From Rhodobacterales bacterium HKCCE2091 (GTDB lineage: Bacteria; Pseudomonadota; Alphaproteobacteria; Rhodobacterales; Rhodobacteraceae), in contig WVSL01000015.1 in the NCBI GenBank assembly GCA_015689685.1, positions 33,883-97,882 of the forward strand: a stretch of DNA of 64,000 bases. The letters run 5' to 3'. Positions 34,844 through 45,571 of this stretch are shown here, one piece after another. A model generated the notes under the pieces. It saw only the letters and a program-made list of their open reading frames with translations. It was not told the DNA's origin and did not search any database. Each line of letters begins with the position of its first letter. The stretch's first letter is position 1. The position numbers were made by a program, and so were the translations under genes.

Positions 34844-37360
34844 TCAGGCCAGCGTGCGCTCGACTTCCTCGCGCTCGAAGATCTCGATCACGTCGCCCTT
34901 GCGGATGTCCTCGTAGTTCTCGAACGCCATGCCGCATTCCTGGCCGGACTGTACTTCCTTCACCTCGTCCTTGAAGCGCTTGAGCGTCTTCAGCGTGCCT
35001 TCGTGGATCACCACGTCGTCGCGCAGGAGGCGGACGCCGGCGGACCGGCGGGCCACGCCTTCGGTCACGAGACAGCCGGCGACGTTGCCGACGCCCGAGA
35101 CGCGGAAGACCTCCTTGATCTCGGCGTACCCGATGAAGTTCTCGCGCACCTCGGCCGACAGCAGGCCCGAAGCTGCCGCCTTCACGTCGTCCACGAGGTC
35201 GTAGATCACCGAGTAGTAGCGGATCTCCACGCCCTTCTGGTTCGCGGCGTTCCGCGCCGGTGCGTTGGCCCGGACGTTGAAGCCGATGACCGGCGCGTTC
35301 GATGCCTCGGCAAGACCGATGTCGCTTTCGGTGATGGCGCCGACCCCGTAGTGAAGCACGCGGACGCGCACCTCGTCGTTGCCGATCTTCTCCATCGCCT
35401 GCACGATCGCCTCGGCGGAGCCCTGCACGTCGGCCTTCACCAGGATCGGCAGCTCGGACACGTTCTCGTCCGCCTTGGCCTTGGCCAGAAGCTGGTCGAG
35501 GGTGGTCGCGGCACCGGCGGCGGCGCGCTTGTCCTTCGCGGCGTTTTCCCGGTACTCGGCGATCTCGCGGGCCTGCGCCTCGGTCTCGACGACGTTCAGG
35601 ACGTCACCGGCCTCGGGCGTGCCGTTGAGGCCGAGCACCTCGACCGGAACCGACGGCCCGGCTTCCTTGACCCGCTCGCCCTTGTCGTTCTCCATCGCGC
35701 GGACCTTGCCCCACTGCTCGCCGACGACGAAGATGTCGCCCTGGCGAAGGGTGCCGTTCTGCACGAGGACGGTGGCGACCGGGCCGCGGCCAACGTCGAG
35801 CTGCGCCTCGATCACCGCGCCCTGCGCGGGACGTTCCGGGTTGGCCTTCAGTTCGAGGATCTCGGCCTGAAGCGCGATGGCTTCGAGCAGCTCGTCAAGC
35901 CCCTGGCCGGACACCGCGGAAACCTCCACGTCCTGGACCTCGCCCGACAGCTTCTCCACGATGACCTCGTGCTGAAGCAGGTCGGTGCGCACCTTCTCGG
36001 GGTTGGCGTCCGGCTTGTCGATCTTGTTGATCGCCACGATCATCGGGACCTTGGCGGCCTTGGCGTGATTGATCGCCTCGACCGTCTGCGGCATCACCGC
36101 GTCGTCCGCGGCAACCACCAGCACCACGATGTCCGTCACCTGCGCACCGCGGGCGCGCATCGAGGTGAAGGCGGCGTGGCCAGGCGTATCGAGGAACGTC
36201 AGCACGGCACCGGAATCGGTGGTGACCTGGTAGGCACCGATATGCTGCGTGATGCCCCCGGCCTCGCCCGAGACGACCTTGGTCGACCGGATCGCGTCCA
36301 GGAGCGAGGTCTTGCCGTGGTCGACGTGACCCATGATCGTGATGACCGGGGGACGCGGCTTCAGGTCGGCGGCGGAATCTTCCACCTGCTCGATCACCTG
36401 TTCCACGTCCGCGTCGGACACGCGCTGAACGCGATGGCCGAATTCCTCGACGATCAGTTCCGCGGTATCCGCGTCGATGGCCTGGTTCTGCGTGACCATC
36501 ATGCCGTTCTGCATCAGCGCCTTGACCACGTCTGCCACGCGCTCGGACATGCGGTTCGCGAGTTCCGAGACGACGATGGTCTCGGGCACCTTCACGTCGC
36601 GGGTGACCTTCTCGCGGTCCTGCTGGCCGCCCATCGCCTTCTGGCGCGCGCGTTCCTGCTTCCGCTTCATCGCGGCGAGGCTGCGCTGGCGGCCGCCTTC
36701 GCCCCCGGTAAGGGCCTGGTTCACAGTCAGCTTGCCGGCGCGGCGGCCGCCATCGCGGTCGCCCTTCGCGGCACGGCCGCCGTCACGGTCGTTGTTGTTG
36801 TTGCGATCGTTGTCGCGGCCGCGGGCCGGTCCGGCAGCGCGTGCGCCGGCTCTCGCCGCCGCAGCTTCGGCGGCCGCGGGATCGGCGGGCGCGGGCGTGT
36901 CCGCTTTCGCCGCCGGCTTGGCGGCGGGCGCGTTGCGGCGCTCCTCTTCCTCGCGGCGGCGGCGCTCGTCTTCCTCGGCCTTGGCCTTCAGCGCCTCTTC
37001 ACGCTCGCGCTCCTCGCGCTCCTTCTGCTCGGCCTCGGCGCGGCGGCGCTCACGCTCGGCCTCGCGTTCCTTTTCCTCGGCCTCGCGGCGCGCCTGGTCC
37101 TCGGCCTCCTGGGCCTTGGCGGCCTGGAGCGCGCGCAGGCGGCGTTCCATCTCGGCGTCGGACACCCCCTTCTGTCGGGTCCCGCCCTCGGCGTTCTGCG
37201 CAGCCGCGGTCTGGGCACCGGGTTTCGGCACCATGACGCGCTTGCGCTTGGTCTCCACCACGACGCTCTTCGTGCGCCCGCGCGAGAAGCTCTGGTTCAC
37301 GCGGCCAGCGCGCGCCCCACCCGAGAGACCAAGGGGTTTCTTTCCGTCCGTATCGCTCAT
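34844..37360 (-). CDS. infB: Translation initiation factor IF-2
   Basis: GTPase that brings fMet-tRNA to the 30S subunit and promotes subunit joining. The 838 residues have a long charged N-terminal region with an Arg/Glu-rich coiled coil (about 80-150), an N/D/R-rich linker, then the G domain with [14 protein letters not shown] (about 343-356) and NKID, and C-terminal beta-barrel domains. The start at 37360 overlaps the ylxR stop by 4 bases. Last gene of its operon, closed by a strong terminator. Confidence 0.97.
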   Translation of the reverse strand: MSDTDGKKPLGLSGGARAGRVNQSFSRGRTKSVVVETKRKRVMVPKPGAQTAAAQNAEGGTRQKGVSDAEMERRLRALQAAKAQEAEDQARREAEEKEREAERERRRAEAEQKEREEREREEALKAKAEEDERRRREEEERRNAPAAKPAAKADTPAPADPAAAEAAAARAGARAAGPARGRDNDRNNNNDRDGGRAAKGDRDGGRRAGKLTVNQALTGGEGGRQRSLAAMKRKQERARQKAMGGQQDREKVTRDVKVPETIVVSELANRMSERVADVVKALMQNGMMVTQNQAIDADTAELIVEEFGHRVQRVSDADVEQVIEQVEDSAADLKPRPPVITIMGHVDHGKTSLLDAIRSTKVVSGEAGGITQHIGAYQVTTDSGAVLTFLDTPGHAAFTSMRARGAQVTDIVVLVVAADDAVMPQTVEAINHAKAAKVPMIVAINKIDKPDANPEKVRTDLLQHEVIVEKLSGEVQDVEVSAVSGQGLDELLEAIALQAEILELKANPERPAQGAVIEAQLDVGRGPVATVLVQNGTLRQGDIFVVGEQWGKVRAMENDKGERVKEAGPSVPVEVLGLNGTPEAGDVLNVVETEAQAREIAEYRENAAKDKRAAAGAATTLDQLLAKAKADENVSELPILVKADVQGSAEAIVQAMEKIGNDEVRVRVLHYGVGAITESDIGLAEASNAPVIGFNVRANAPARNAANQKGVEIRYYSVIYDLVDDVKAAASGLLSAEVRENFIGYAEIKEVFRVSGVGNVAGCLVTEGVARRSAGVRLLRDDVVIHEGTLKTLKRFKDEVKEVQSGQECGMAFENYEDIRKGDVIEIFEREEVERTLA

Positions 37361-37992
37361 GCGTTCCGTCTATCCTTCCCGGAGGCACTCGTGCCGCCGT
37401 CAGCCTGACGCAGCCCCTGCAGCTTTGCGGCTTCCTCTACAACACGGGTTGCGAGTCCACCAGCTTGAAGCGCGCCATGTATCACACTTTGCCGTCCGAA
37501 AGCCAAACCCAATTCGGAGGCCGTCAAGCAGCCGAAAAACCGGGCCCCGGTCGGGGTCCAGAGCTTCGATTTTCCCCGCGCCGAACCATCGCTTGCCTGC
37601 AGCAGAACCTTCACCCGGCCCTCCTGGCTCAGCCAGTCCTTCACCTTCTCGAACCCGGCCACCGCCCCGCCGGCCTTGCGGGCCAGCGCGATCAGGTCGG
37701 TGACCCGTCGGCAGAGCAGATCCTCGACCGTGTCGGCGAGATCCTCGGGGACCGAGACCTGCGCCTTCGCGCCGCGCGCGAACAGGCTCTTCTTCACCGC
37801 GGTCTCGATCGCTCCGCGGTCCGCGCTGACCCAGATGCCCCGTCCGGGCAGGCGTTCCAGGACATCCGGAACGATCCGCCCCTCGGGATCGGCGACGAAG
37901 CGGATCAGGCCCGGTTTCGGGCCCGTCTCGCCGGTGACGATGCAGCGCCTTTCGGGGCCGTCCGCCAGTTTCGCCTTTCCGCCGCGCGACAT
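37357..37992 (-). CDS. ylxR: YlxR-family RNA-binding protein (with L7Ae-like part)
   Basis: Small nucleic-acid-binding protein encoded between nusA and infB in most bacteria. The N-terminal YlxR domain (about 15-95) has [13 protein letters not shown] and GRGIWVSAD. The C-terminal part (about 100-190: LALARKAG-type [18 protein letters not shown]) resembles the L7Ae/YlxQ fold, so this looks like a YlxR-YlxQ fusion of 211 residues, common in alphaproteobacteria. Recent work on Gram-positives links YlxR to RNase P; its role here is not established. Confidence 0.88.
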   Translation of the reverse strand: MSRGGKAKLADGPERRCIVTGETGPKPGLIRFVADPEGRIVPDVLERLPGRGIWVSADRGAIETAVKKSLFARGAKAQVSVPEDLADTVEDLLCRRVTDLIALARKAGGAVAGFEKVKDWLSQEGRVKVLLQASDGSARGKSKLWTPTGARFFGCLTASELGLAFGRQSVIHGALQAGGLATRVVEEAAKLQGLRQADGGTSASGKDRRNA

Positions 37993-38011
37993 CTGGTCAG
38001 CATCCGGGGCA

Positions 38012-39721
38012 TCAGGCCCCGGCCTCCTCGGTGGCTTCGCCCTCGGCTTCGGCCGCGGCGGCTTCGGCCTCGGCCGCGGCCTGGGCTTCCAGTTCCTCGA
38101 TGGTCACCCATCCAAGCTGGAGGCGTGCGGTCATCACCATGTTCTGCGCTTCCTCGAGGCTGACGTCGAACTTCTCCAGAAGCCCGTCGTCCTTGACCCG
38201 CTCGCCATCGACCGTGGTCCAGCCGCCGGCGAGTTCCCAGTCGGCGCAGGTCGCGAAATCCTCGAGCGTCTTGATGCCGTCCTCCGCGAGGACCACGAGC
38301 ATCTGGGGTGTGAGCCCCTCGAAGTCAACCAGCGACTGCTCGACGCCGAGCTCCTTCGCCTTCTCCAGCGCCTTGCGGTTCTGTTCGTCGATGTAGTCCC
38401 GCGCACGGGCCTGGAGTTCCTCGGCGGTGCCCTCGTCGACACCGTCGATCACCAGCAGTTCCTCCATTTCGACGTAGGCGACTTCCTCCAGCGAGGTGAA
38501 ACCCTCGGCGACGAGAAGCTGCGCGAAGAACTCGTCGAGATCGAGCGCGTCCATGAACATCTGGGTCCGCTCGGCGAACTCGGCCTGGCGGCGCTGGCTC
38601 TCTTCCTCCTCGGTCAGGATGTCGATGTCGAGCCCGGTCAGCTGCGAGGCCAGCCGCACGTTCTGGCCGCGACGGCCGATGGCCAGCGAAAGCTGGTCCT
38701 CGGGCACGACGACCTCGATGCGCTCCGCGTCCTCGTCGAGAACGACCTTGGTCACCTCGGCCGGTTGCAGAGCGTTCACGAGGAAGGTCGGCGCATCCTC
38801 GTTCCACGGAATGATGTCGATCTTCTCTCCCTGCAGCTCGTTCACCACCGCCTGGACGCGGGAACCGCGCATACCGACGCAGGCGCCGACCGGGTCGATG
38901 CTGCTGTCGTAGGAAATCACCGCGATCTTGGCGCGCGATCCCGGATCGCGGGCGCAGGCCTTGATCTCGATGATGCCGTCGTAGATCTCCGGCACTTCCA
39001 TCTTGAACAGCTCTTCCATGAACTCGGGCGCGGTGCGCGACAGGAAGATCTGCGGGCCGCGTGTCTCGCGGCGCACGTCCTTGATGTAGCAGCGGATGCG
39101 GTCATTCGGGCGGTAGCTCTCGCGGCCGATCTTCTCGTTCCGGCGCAGGACACCCTCGCCCCGGCCGATGTCCACGATGACGTTGCCGTATTCCTCGCGC
39201 TTGACGACACCGTTGATGATGGTGCCGGCGCGATCCTTGAATTCCTCGAACTGGCGGTCGCGTTCGGCCTCGCGGACCTTCTGCAGGATCACCTGCTTCG
39301 CGGACTGCGCCGCGATCCGGCCCATGTCGACGGGCGGCACGGATTCGTAGAAGGTGTCGCCGATCTGCGGCGCGCCCGCGGTGGCGGGATCGATCCGCTG
39401 GCCGTCGCGCATCCAGTACTCGTCGCGGCCGTCGCGCGGCGGCTTGAAGTAGACCTTCGCCTGCTCGACGGTCAGTTCCGCCTTCTCGTTTTCCAGCAGT
39501 TCCTCGTCGACCACGGTGCGGACACGGGTGAAGGTCGCGCGGCCGGTCTTGCGGTCGATGGACACGTGGATGTCGAGCTCGGATCCGTAGCGCGACTTGG
39601 CGGCACGGGCGAGGCTCTCCTCCATCGCCTCGATCACGAGGCTCGGGTCGATCATCTTCTCGCGGGCAACCGCCTCGGCGGTCTGCAACAGCTCAAGCTG
39701 GTTGGCAGATGTAATTGCCAT
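38012..39721 (-). CDS. nusA: Transcription termination/antitermination protein NusA
   Basis: RNA polymerase-associated elongation factor affecting pausing, termination and antitermination. The 569 residues contain the N-terminal polymerase-binding domain ([15 protein letters not shown]), an S1 domain, two KH domains ([31 protein letters not shown]) and two C-terminal acidic/HhH repeat units, ending in an Ala/Glu tail. Second gene of the rimP operon, 3 bases after rimP. Confidence 0.97.
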   Translation of the reverse strand: MAITSANQLELLQTAEAVAREKMIDPSLVIEAMEESLARAAKSRYGSELDIHVSIDRKTGRATFTRVRTVVDEELLENEKAELTVEQAKVYFKPPRDGRDEYWMRDGQRIDPATAGAPQIGDTFYESVPPVDMGRIAAQSAKQVILQKVREAERDRQFEEFKDRAGTIINGVVKREEYGNVIVDIGRGEGVLRRNEKIGRESYRPNDRIRCYIKDVRRETRGPQIFLSRTAPEFMEELFKMEVPEIYDGIIEIKACARDPGSRAKIAVISYDSSIDPVGACVGMRGSRVQAVVNELQGEKIDIIPWNEDAPTFLVNALQPAEVTKVVLDEDAERIEVVVPEDQLSLAIGRRGQNVRLASQLTGLDIDILTEEEESQRRQAEFAERTQMFMDALDLDEFFAQLLVAEGFTSLEEVAYVEMEELLVIDGVDEGTAEELQARARDYIDEQNRKALEKAKELGVEQSLVDFEGLTPQMLVVLAEDGIKTLEDFATCADWELAGGWTTVDGERVKDDGLLEKFDVSLEEAQNMVMTARLQLGWVTIEELEAQAAAEAEAAAAEAEGEATEEAGA

Positions 39722-39724
39722 GTC

Positions 39725-40297
39725 TCAGTCCTCCGCCTCTTCCGGCTGTTCTTCGATGTCGTCGTACTTGCTCTCGTCGATGATGCCGGCGGCCTTGCGC
39801 TGCTTCAGCATCTCCTTCACGAGATCGTCGGTCATGACCAGCTTGGCTTCGGCCAGCCAGTCGAAGTTCAGGCCCACGGTGCCCACGTCGAGGTTGATGA
39901 GAACCTCGTCGCCCTCGACCCCGGCCAGGATGCCGCGGAACCGGCGGCGGCCGTCGATCAGCTCGGTGGTCTCGATCTTGGCTTCCCACCCTTCCCAGGT
40001 GTCGAAGTCCTTGAGCCGCGTCAGCGGCCGGTCGATGCCGGGGCTCGACACTTCCAGCGTGTAGGCATCCTCGAGCGGGTCCTCCACGTCGAGGATCGCC
40101 GACACCGCGTTCGAGATCTCGGCGCATTCGTCCACGTCGATGCTGCCGTCTGGCCGCTCGGCCATGATCTGCAACGTCTTGGTCTGCCCGCCCATCACCC
40201 GGATGCGCACGACCTCGAACCCGAGCCCTTCGATGACGGGCACGAGGATCTCCGCCATGCGGCGGTCGATGGAGCTCTTCGCGACGAGGTCGTTCAA
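39725..40297 (-). CDS. rimP: Ribosome maturation factor RimP
   Basis: Assists late 30S subunit assembly. The 190 residues have the N-terminal alpha/beta domain ([17 protein letters not shown], about 20-36) with [18 protein letters not shown] (about 84-101), and a C-terminal SH3-like barrel plus an acidic tail. I place the start at TTG 40297 (TTG-AAC-GAC) because it lies directly after the leader terminator and matches usual length. An in-frame ATG about 60 bases upstream would force translation through the terminator stem. First gene of rimP-nusA-ylxR-infB. Confidence 0.9.
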   Translation of the reverse strand: MNDLVAKSSIDRRMAEILVPVIEGLGFEVVRIRVMGGQTKTLQIMAERPDGSIDVDECAEISNAVSAILDVEDPLEDAYTLEVSSPGIDRPLTRLKDFDTWEGWEAKIETTELIDGRRRFRGILAGVEGDEVLINLDVGTVGLNFDWLAEAKLVMTDDLVKEMLKQRKAAGIIDESKYDDIEEQPEEAED

Positions 40298-40314
40298 GTC
40301 AGGTGTCCAAGCAC

Positions 40315-40338
40315 AAAAAAAACGGGCCAGCGGCCCGT
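40315..40338 (-). terminator. Terminator/attenuator in the rimP leader
   Basis: On the minus strand, ACGGGCC (40338-40332) and GGCCCGT (40328-40322) form a 7-base-pair stem with a 3-base loop, followed by eight T (to 40315). It lies between the predicted promoter and the rimP start, 17 bases before it, in the sense direction. With no gene upstream to terminate, it is best read as an attenuator of the rimP-nusA-infB operon. Confidence 0.7.
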
Positions 40339-40394
40339 TGGTATTTCCCGGTGGCGCCATCCGGTGTGGACCCGGCGGCTCCGCTGTTGAGGGC

Positions 40395-40423
40395 GATATA
40401 GGGGGAATCGGCGGGGGGCGCAA
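40395..40423 (-). promoter_or_regulatory. Predicted promoter of the rimP-nusA-ylxR-infB operon
   Basis: Minus-strand TTGCGC (40423-40418) and TATATC (40400-40395) are separated by exactly 17 bases. Transcription would begin near 40388, giving a leader of about 90 bases that contains the attenuator hairpin. Confidence 0.5.
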
Positions 40424-40445
40424 GCGGGGTGAACAGAGACCGTCG

Positions 40446-41141
40446 TCATTGCGAGGGGAGAAGCACCCATTCGACCCGGTGATTGTCCCTCCAAACAATC
40501 GCGGCGTCGTCCTGTCCGAGTATCAGCACCGCAGGATACGGTCCAAAGGTTGGCCGGCCCGAAAGAGAAGTCAGCGGAGGCGGAGCAATGGCATCCTCGC
40601 CGGCTCGCATGATCTCTTCGTCGAAGACCCCGCCCGACAGCACCTGTCGCTCGCTCGGCAAGCCTTCGCTTCCGGGTCCGCCGAACCAGGCTACTTCAAC
40701 CAGGTCGAACCGGTACACCTCGCGCCCTTCATCCGATCGCATCAGTCGTTCCATCCGGGCTGCCCCGCCCGCTTCGCATTCGTCGGTCTCCTGGCAATCA
40801 CCCCATTCGACATCCGTATCTACGCGTGCCCAGTACGGAATCCGGGATGCTTGGGAAAATGGCTCCAGGTTCTGATAGCGGCCGGGAATGCCTCCGGGAT
40901 GGCGGTCTGATGGATAGTTCTGCGTGAGGAACACGTACTCGGTAGAGACACTCGCCCCGTAGGACGTATGAGGCCCTGGTCTGAGGCAGCTCAACCCCGG
41001 CCGCACGGATTGCGGCTGAGAATGCAGGACACACAGTGGCGCGTCGTCGACGGTTCTGCCCGCTACGCGCTCCGGAAGGGTCACTTCCGGCTCGAACATC
41101 GAGACGTAGAAATCCAGGATCGCGGCAAGGAAATCCGTCAA
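40446..41141 (-). CDS. Hypothetical protein
   Basis: Not recognised. An open frame of 231 codons with protein-like composition: acidic, several Trp and paired Cys ([10 protein letters not shown]). No signal peptide or membrane helix is evident. The only start near the 5' end is TTG 41141, 7 bases after the I78-type inhibitor gene; an ATG at residue 15 (MFEPEV) is an alternative. Its base composition looks clearly less GC-rich than that of its neighbours, which suggests acquired or fast-evolving DNA. It ends just before the rimP promoter. It could be a real accessory gene or a degraded one. Confidence 0.5.
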   Translation of the reverse strand: MTDFLAAILDFYVSMFEPEVTLPERVAGRTVDDAPLCVLHSQPQSVRPGLSCLRPGPHTSYGASVSTEYVFLTQNYPSDRHPGGIPGRYQNLEPFSQASRIPYWARVDTDVEWGDCQETDECEAGGAARMERLMRSDEGREVYRFDLVEVAWFGGPGSEGLPSERQVLSGGVFDEEIMRAGEDAIAPPPLTSLSGRPTFGPYPAVLILGQDDAAIVWRDNHRVEWVLLPSQ

Positions 41142-41148
41142 GCCGCCG

Positions 41149-41451
41149 TCACCCGCACCGCACCCGGAAGATCACGTCGTCCTCGTCGATCTCGAAATTG
41201 ATCCGGTCGGCGCGGAGGTCCATCGTGATGATCGTGCCGGGGCGGATCACTCGGACCATCCGGTCCTCGGGAAAGGTCAAGAGGTCCGCGATCTGGCCGG
41301 ACTGGCCGACGAGACCCTGGAACACGTCCGCGCCGCAGGTCTCCAGCATCTCCGGGTCCGGCATGGGTTCGGGCGTGTCGGTGTCCTGGGCAAGCGCCGC
41401 CGAAGGCAGGGACAGGGACCACAGGGCCAGGGCGAGAGCGATCCGTCGCAT
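41149..41451 (-). CDS. I78-family peptidase inhibitor-like secreted protein
   Basis: A 100-residue exported protein. A signal peptide ([21 protein letters not shown] region) is followed by a domain with the Inhibitor_I78 pattern: [12 protein letters not shown], then [13 protein letters not shown], then [19 protein letters not shown]. The two Cys probably form the disulphide at the two ends of the domain. Family founders inhibit serine proteases; many bacterial members are untested. ATG 41451 is preferred because it starts the signal peptide. Divergent from adhI. Confidence 0.85.
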   Translation of the reverse strand: MRRIALALALWSLSLPSAALAQDTDTPEPMPDPEMLETCGADVFQGLVGQSGQIADLLTFPEDRMVRVIRPGTIITMDLRADRINFEIDEDDVIFRVRCG

Positions 41452-41531
41452 GGGGGCTTCCTCCGTTGCATCGCCGCAAGCTTTGCCACAAGGTGCGGCC
41501 AACTTACAGGAATATAGGGAGGATCATGCCC

Positions 41532-42662
<1,131 letters not shown>

Positions 42663-42777
42663 AAACCCTCGTCGTCGCGCTCGACTTGCGCGACGGCGGC
42701 CTCGTCCACCGGTTCCGGAACATGGGCGAGGACATCTGGCGCGACGGTCCGGATGATCGTTGCGAGGTTGCGGAGAG

Positions 42778-43176
42778 ATGAGCGAACGGGTCAGCGACCG
42801 GCAGGCGATGATCGCGGGCATGGCGCCCGAGATCGTCGAAGGCCATTTCGTCTACGCAGTCAGCTCAGACGACCGGCTCGCCGCCCATGCGTTCGCGGTC
42901 ATCCGCGAGGCGGAGGGCACCACCTTGATCCTGCCGGAACCGCTGGCCGCCGCCGAGGGGCTGGAAACCGAGGGGCCCTTCGTCTGCATCACGCTTTCGG
43001 TGCAGTCGGCGCTGGAAGGCGTGGGCCTGACCGCCGCGGTTTCGACGGCGCTGGCCGATGCCGGGATCCCGGCCAACATGGTCGCGGGCTACCACCACGA
43101 CCACGTCTTCGTCCCCGCCGCGGAGGCCGACCGCGCGCTTTCGGTCTTGAACGCGACCGCCGCCGCGGCCACCTGA
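42778..43176 (+). CDS. ACT-domain protein
   Basis: A 132-residue soluble protein. After a short N-terminus it has a block typical of the ACT/CASTOR-like family found in many proteobacteria: FAVIREAEGTTLI, then PFVCITLSVQSALEGVGL, then GIPANMVAGYHHDHVFVP. ACT domains usually bind amino acids; neither ligand nor partner can be named. ATG 42778 is preceded by GGAGAG. It sits between adhI and the clpP-like gene, probably with its own expression. Confidence 0.8.
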   Translation: MSERVSDRQAMIAGMAPEIVEGHFVYAVSSDDRLAAHAFAVIREAEGTTLILPEPLAAAEGLETEGPFVCITLSVQSALEGVGLTAAVSTALADAGIPANMVAGYHHDHVFVPAAEADRALSVLNATAAAAT

Positions 43177-43272
43177 CGCCAGCCACACCGCTTGCATCCC
43201 CCGGCGCTTTCCGGTCGGATGCGCGGCGACAGAAGCGGCGCGCCCGGCGCGTCCAAGACACGAGGTTTCCCC

Positions 43273-43878
43273 ATGCGCCTGAACCGTCTCGACAACGACA
43301 AGGACGAGAAATCCGACAAGCCCGACGAAGCGGCGGGCGGCAAGGTCGGCCAGCTTTTCTTCAAGTCCCGCAACGTGCTCATCACCGGCGAGATCAACGA
43401 CAAGGCCGCGCGCACCGCGGTCACGCAGCTTCTCGCGCTGGCGCAGGACAACGACGACCCGATCAACGTGTTCATCTCGTCGCCCGGCGGTCACGTCGAA
43501 TCCGGCGACATGGTCCACGACATGATCAAGTTCATCCGTCCCCGCGTGCGCTGCATCGGGTCCGGGTGGGTCGCCTCGGCGGGAGCGCTGATCTTCATCG
43601 GCGCCGACAAGGAAGACCGTCTCTGCCTGCCCAACACCCGCTTCCTGCTGCACGAACCCCGCGGCGGCATCTACGGCCAGGCGACCGACATGCAGATCCA
43701 GGCCGAACAGCTCCGGATCATGCGGGAACGGTTCAACAAGCTGTTCGCCGAGGCCACCGGCCAGACGCCGGAGAAGATCGCGCAGGATACCGGCCGCGAC
43801 TTCTGGCTCGATACTCAGCAGGCGCTGGATTACGGGCTTCTGGGCCGGGTCATCACGTCGGCCGACGACATCGCGTGA
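43273..43878 (+). CDS. Divergent ClpP-family serine protease
   Basis: A 201-residue ClpP fold. The triad appears intact: Ser in GSGWVASAGALIF (about 97-105), His in RFLLHEPRGG (about 122), Asp in the DTGRDFWLD region (about 171). It differs from housekeeping ClpP: the axial-loop N-terminus is replaced by a charged stretch (DNDKDEKSDKPDE), and the Ser-motif context is ASAG rather than ASMG. It may be a second ClpP or a protease with another partner ATPase; no clpX or clpA is nearby. The GNAT gene overlaps its stop by 4 bases. Confidence 0.85.
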   Translation: MRLNRLDNDKDEKSDKPDEAAGGKVGQLFFKSRNVLITGEINDKAARTAVTQLLALAQDNDDPINVFISSPGGHVESGDMVHDMIKFIRPRVRCIGSGWVASAGALIFIGADKEDRLCLPNTRFLLHEPRGGIYGQATDMQIQAEQLRIMRERFNKLFAEATGQTPEKIAQDTGRDFWLDTQQALDYGLLGRVITSADDIA

Positions 43879-44363
43879 CGCTGGCAATCCGCGAGGCCGG
43901 GCCGCGCGATCGTGACGCGGTCTGGGCCATGCTGGAGCCGGTGTTCCGCGCCGGCGACACCTACGCGGTCGATCCCGGGATCGGCCGCGAGGAGTCGCTT
44001 TCCTACTGGTTCGCCGACGGGCACACGGTTCTCGTGGCCGAGGACGGCGAACCGCTCGGCACCTGCTTCTTCTGCGCCAACAAGCCCGGCAACGCCGACC
44101 ACGTCGCCAACGCCGCCTTCGTGACCGCGCCCGCGGCGACCGGCCGCGGCGTGGCGCGGGCGATGTTGGCCGAGGTGCTCGACGCCGCGACGGCACGGGG
44201 GTTCCGGGCGATGCAGTTCAACTTCGTGGTCTCGACCAATACCCGCGCCATCGCGACGTGGGAAAAGGCCGGCTTCCGCGAGGTCGGCCGCCTGCCCGGC
44301 GCGTTCCGCCACCCGACCGAGGGCCCTGTCGATGCGCTGGTGCTGTGGAAGGACCTGCCATGA
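43875..44363 (+). CDS. GNAT-family N-acetyltransferase
   Basis: A 162-residue acetyltransferase of the RimI/phosphinothricin-acetyltransferase-like type. It carries the acetyl-CoA binding motif A segment VTAPAATGRGVARAMLAEVLD (split by the loop at about 85-105). The NFVVSTNTRAIATWEKAGF region follows, then VGRLPGAF. The GTG start at 43875 overlaps the clpP-like stop by 4 bases, so the two are co-translated. The acceptor substrate is unknown. Confidence 0.88.
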   Translation: MTLAIREAGPRDRDAVWAMLEPVFRAGDTYAVDPGIGREESLSYWFADGHTVLVAEDGEPLGTCFFCANKPGNADHVANAAFVTAPAATGRGVARAMLAEVLDAATARGFRAMQFNFVVSTNTRAIATWEKAGFREVGRLPGAFRHPTEGPVDALVLWKDLP

Positions 44364-44418
44364 TGCGCCCCGCCGCACGGGTCAACGCGAACGGGGCAGC
44401 GCGCGCGGTGGTTCGCCC

Positions 44419-44877
44419 ATGACCGGAACCGGCCCGACGCTGTTCCTCGCCGCCACGCTCGTGTTTTCGCCGGGGTTCGCGTCGGCGCAGGACGATCCCC
44501 TGTCGCTCCTGATGCGCGAACCCGAGCCGATCATGTCCATCGCCTCCACCGGCCGGGTCATCGACCTGCGCCCGACCGACATCGCCGCGCTGGAGATCTC
44601 CGAGAGCGGCGGGATCACTGACATGTTCCTGCGGCTGGAGCCCGACGCGACCGACAGCCTGACCGCGCTCACCGGGGTCGCCGTGACCTCGGGCGAGCCG
44701 GTCTTCGTATCCGTCTGCGGGACCGAGATCATGCGTCCGCGCATGTTCGCGCCGGTCGACAGCGGAACCATCTACATGCCCGGTTTCGACGCCGTCCAGG
44801 CAGAGACGCTGCGCGCCCTCTGGCACGGGCGCGAAACCTGCGGCACACTCGACACCGGAGTATTCGATGCCCAATGA
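44419..44877 (+). CDS. Secreted protein, possibly related to the SecD P1 head fold
   Basis: A 152-residue exported protein with a signal peptide ending near FASA-Q. The rest follows a pattern like the SecD periplasmic head (inference from layout, not established). It has a beta strand with LRLEPDATDSLTALT, a GEPVFVSVCGTEIMRPRMFAPVDSG hairpin-like segment (split across 90-115), then FDAVQAETLRALWHG. Two Cys (about 98 and 141) could pair. It starts 55 bases after the GNAT gene and overlaps the NYN gene by 11 bases, so it is part of one expression unit. Confidence 0.7.
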   Translation: MTGTGPTLFLAATLVFSPGFASAQDDPLSLLMREPEPIMSIASTGRVIDLRPTDIAALEISESGGITDMFLRLEPDATDSLTALTGVAVTSGEPVFVSVCGTEIMRPRMFAPVDSGTIYMPGFDAVQAETLRALWHGRETCGTLDTGVFDAQ

Positions 44878-45571
44878 AACACCCCTTCTCGCCGTCCTGA
44901 TCGACGCCGACAACACCTCGCCCAAGCACGCCAAGGCGATCTTCGACGAGATCGCGCGCTTCGGCGAGGCGAGCGTCCGGCGCTGCTACGGCGACTTTTC
45001 CTCCAACCAGATGCGCGGCTGGTCCGCGGTGCAGGCCGAGTTCGGCATCGTGCCGCATCACCAGCCCGCGAACACCGTGGGCAAGAACGCCTCCGACATC
45101 GCGCTGGTGATCGACGCGATGGACCTGATGCATACCGGCCGCTTCGACGGCTTCGTGCTGGTGTCGTCGGACAGCGATTTCACCCGGCTCGCGAGCCGCC
45201 TGCGCGAACAGGGTCTCGACGTCTACGGCATCGGCGCGAAGAAGACGCCCGAGGCGTTCCGCAAGGCGTGCAAGCGGTTCATCTTCGTCGAGAACCTCGG
45301 CGGCGGCGAGCGCGAGAACGCGACCCCGGACAGCACGCCCCAGGCCGCGGCGGATGCGCGCGAGCTGATCTTCCGCGCGATGGAATCGATCGACCAGGAA
45401 GACGACTGGTACAACCTCAGCCAGCTCGGCCAGATGATCACCGCGGCCAACCCGGATTTCGACACGCGCACCTACGGCAAGAAGAAGCTGAAGGACCTCG
45501 CGAAGTCGCTGAAGGTGCTGGAGGTCAAGGACATGCCCGGCAACCAGGTCATGGTCCGCCGGATCGACTAG
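44867..45571 (+). CDS. NYN-domain (LabA/DUF88-type) putative RNase with OST-HTH/LOTUS domain
   Basis: A 234-residue cytoplasmic protein. The NYN nuclease fold (about 1-145) shows acidic residues at LIDADNTSPKHA, SDIALVIDAMDLM and LVSSDSDF, the expected metal site. The C-terminal part (about 160-230: WYNLSQLGQMITAANPDFDTRTYG) is an OST-HTH/LOTUS-like winged helix thought to bind RNA. This two-domain form is common in bacteria, often of unknown target. The start overlaps the secreted-protein gene by 11 bases. Convergent with tetR. Confidence 0.87.
   Translation: MPNETPLLAVLIDADNTSPKHAKAIFDEIARFGEASVRRCYGDFSSNQMRGWSAVQAEFGIVPHHQPANTVGKNASDIALVIDAMDLMHTGRFDGFVLVSSDSDFTRLASRLREQGLDVYGIGAKKTPEAFRKACKRFIFVENLGGGERENATPDSTPQAAADARELIFRAMESIDQEDDWYNLSQLGQMITAANPDFDTRTYGKKKLKDLAKSLKVLEVKDMPGNQVMVRRID

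Noticed and set aside
40340..40440. tRNA gene before rimP, as metY precedes rimP in E. coli
   Set aside because: No cloverleaf and no T-loop GTTCRANNC sequence could be found on the minus strand.
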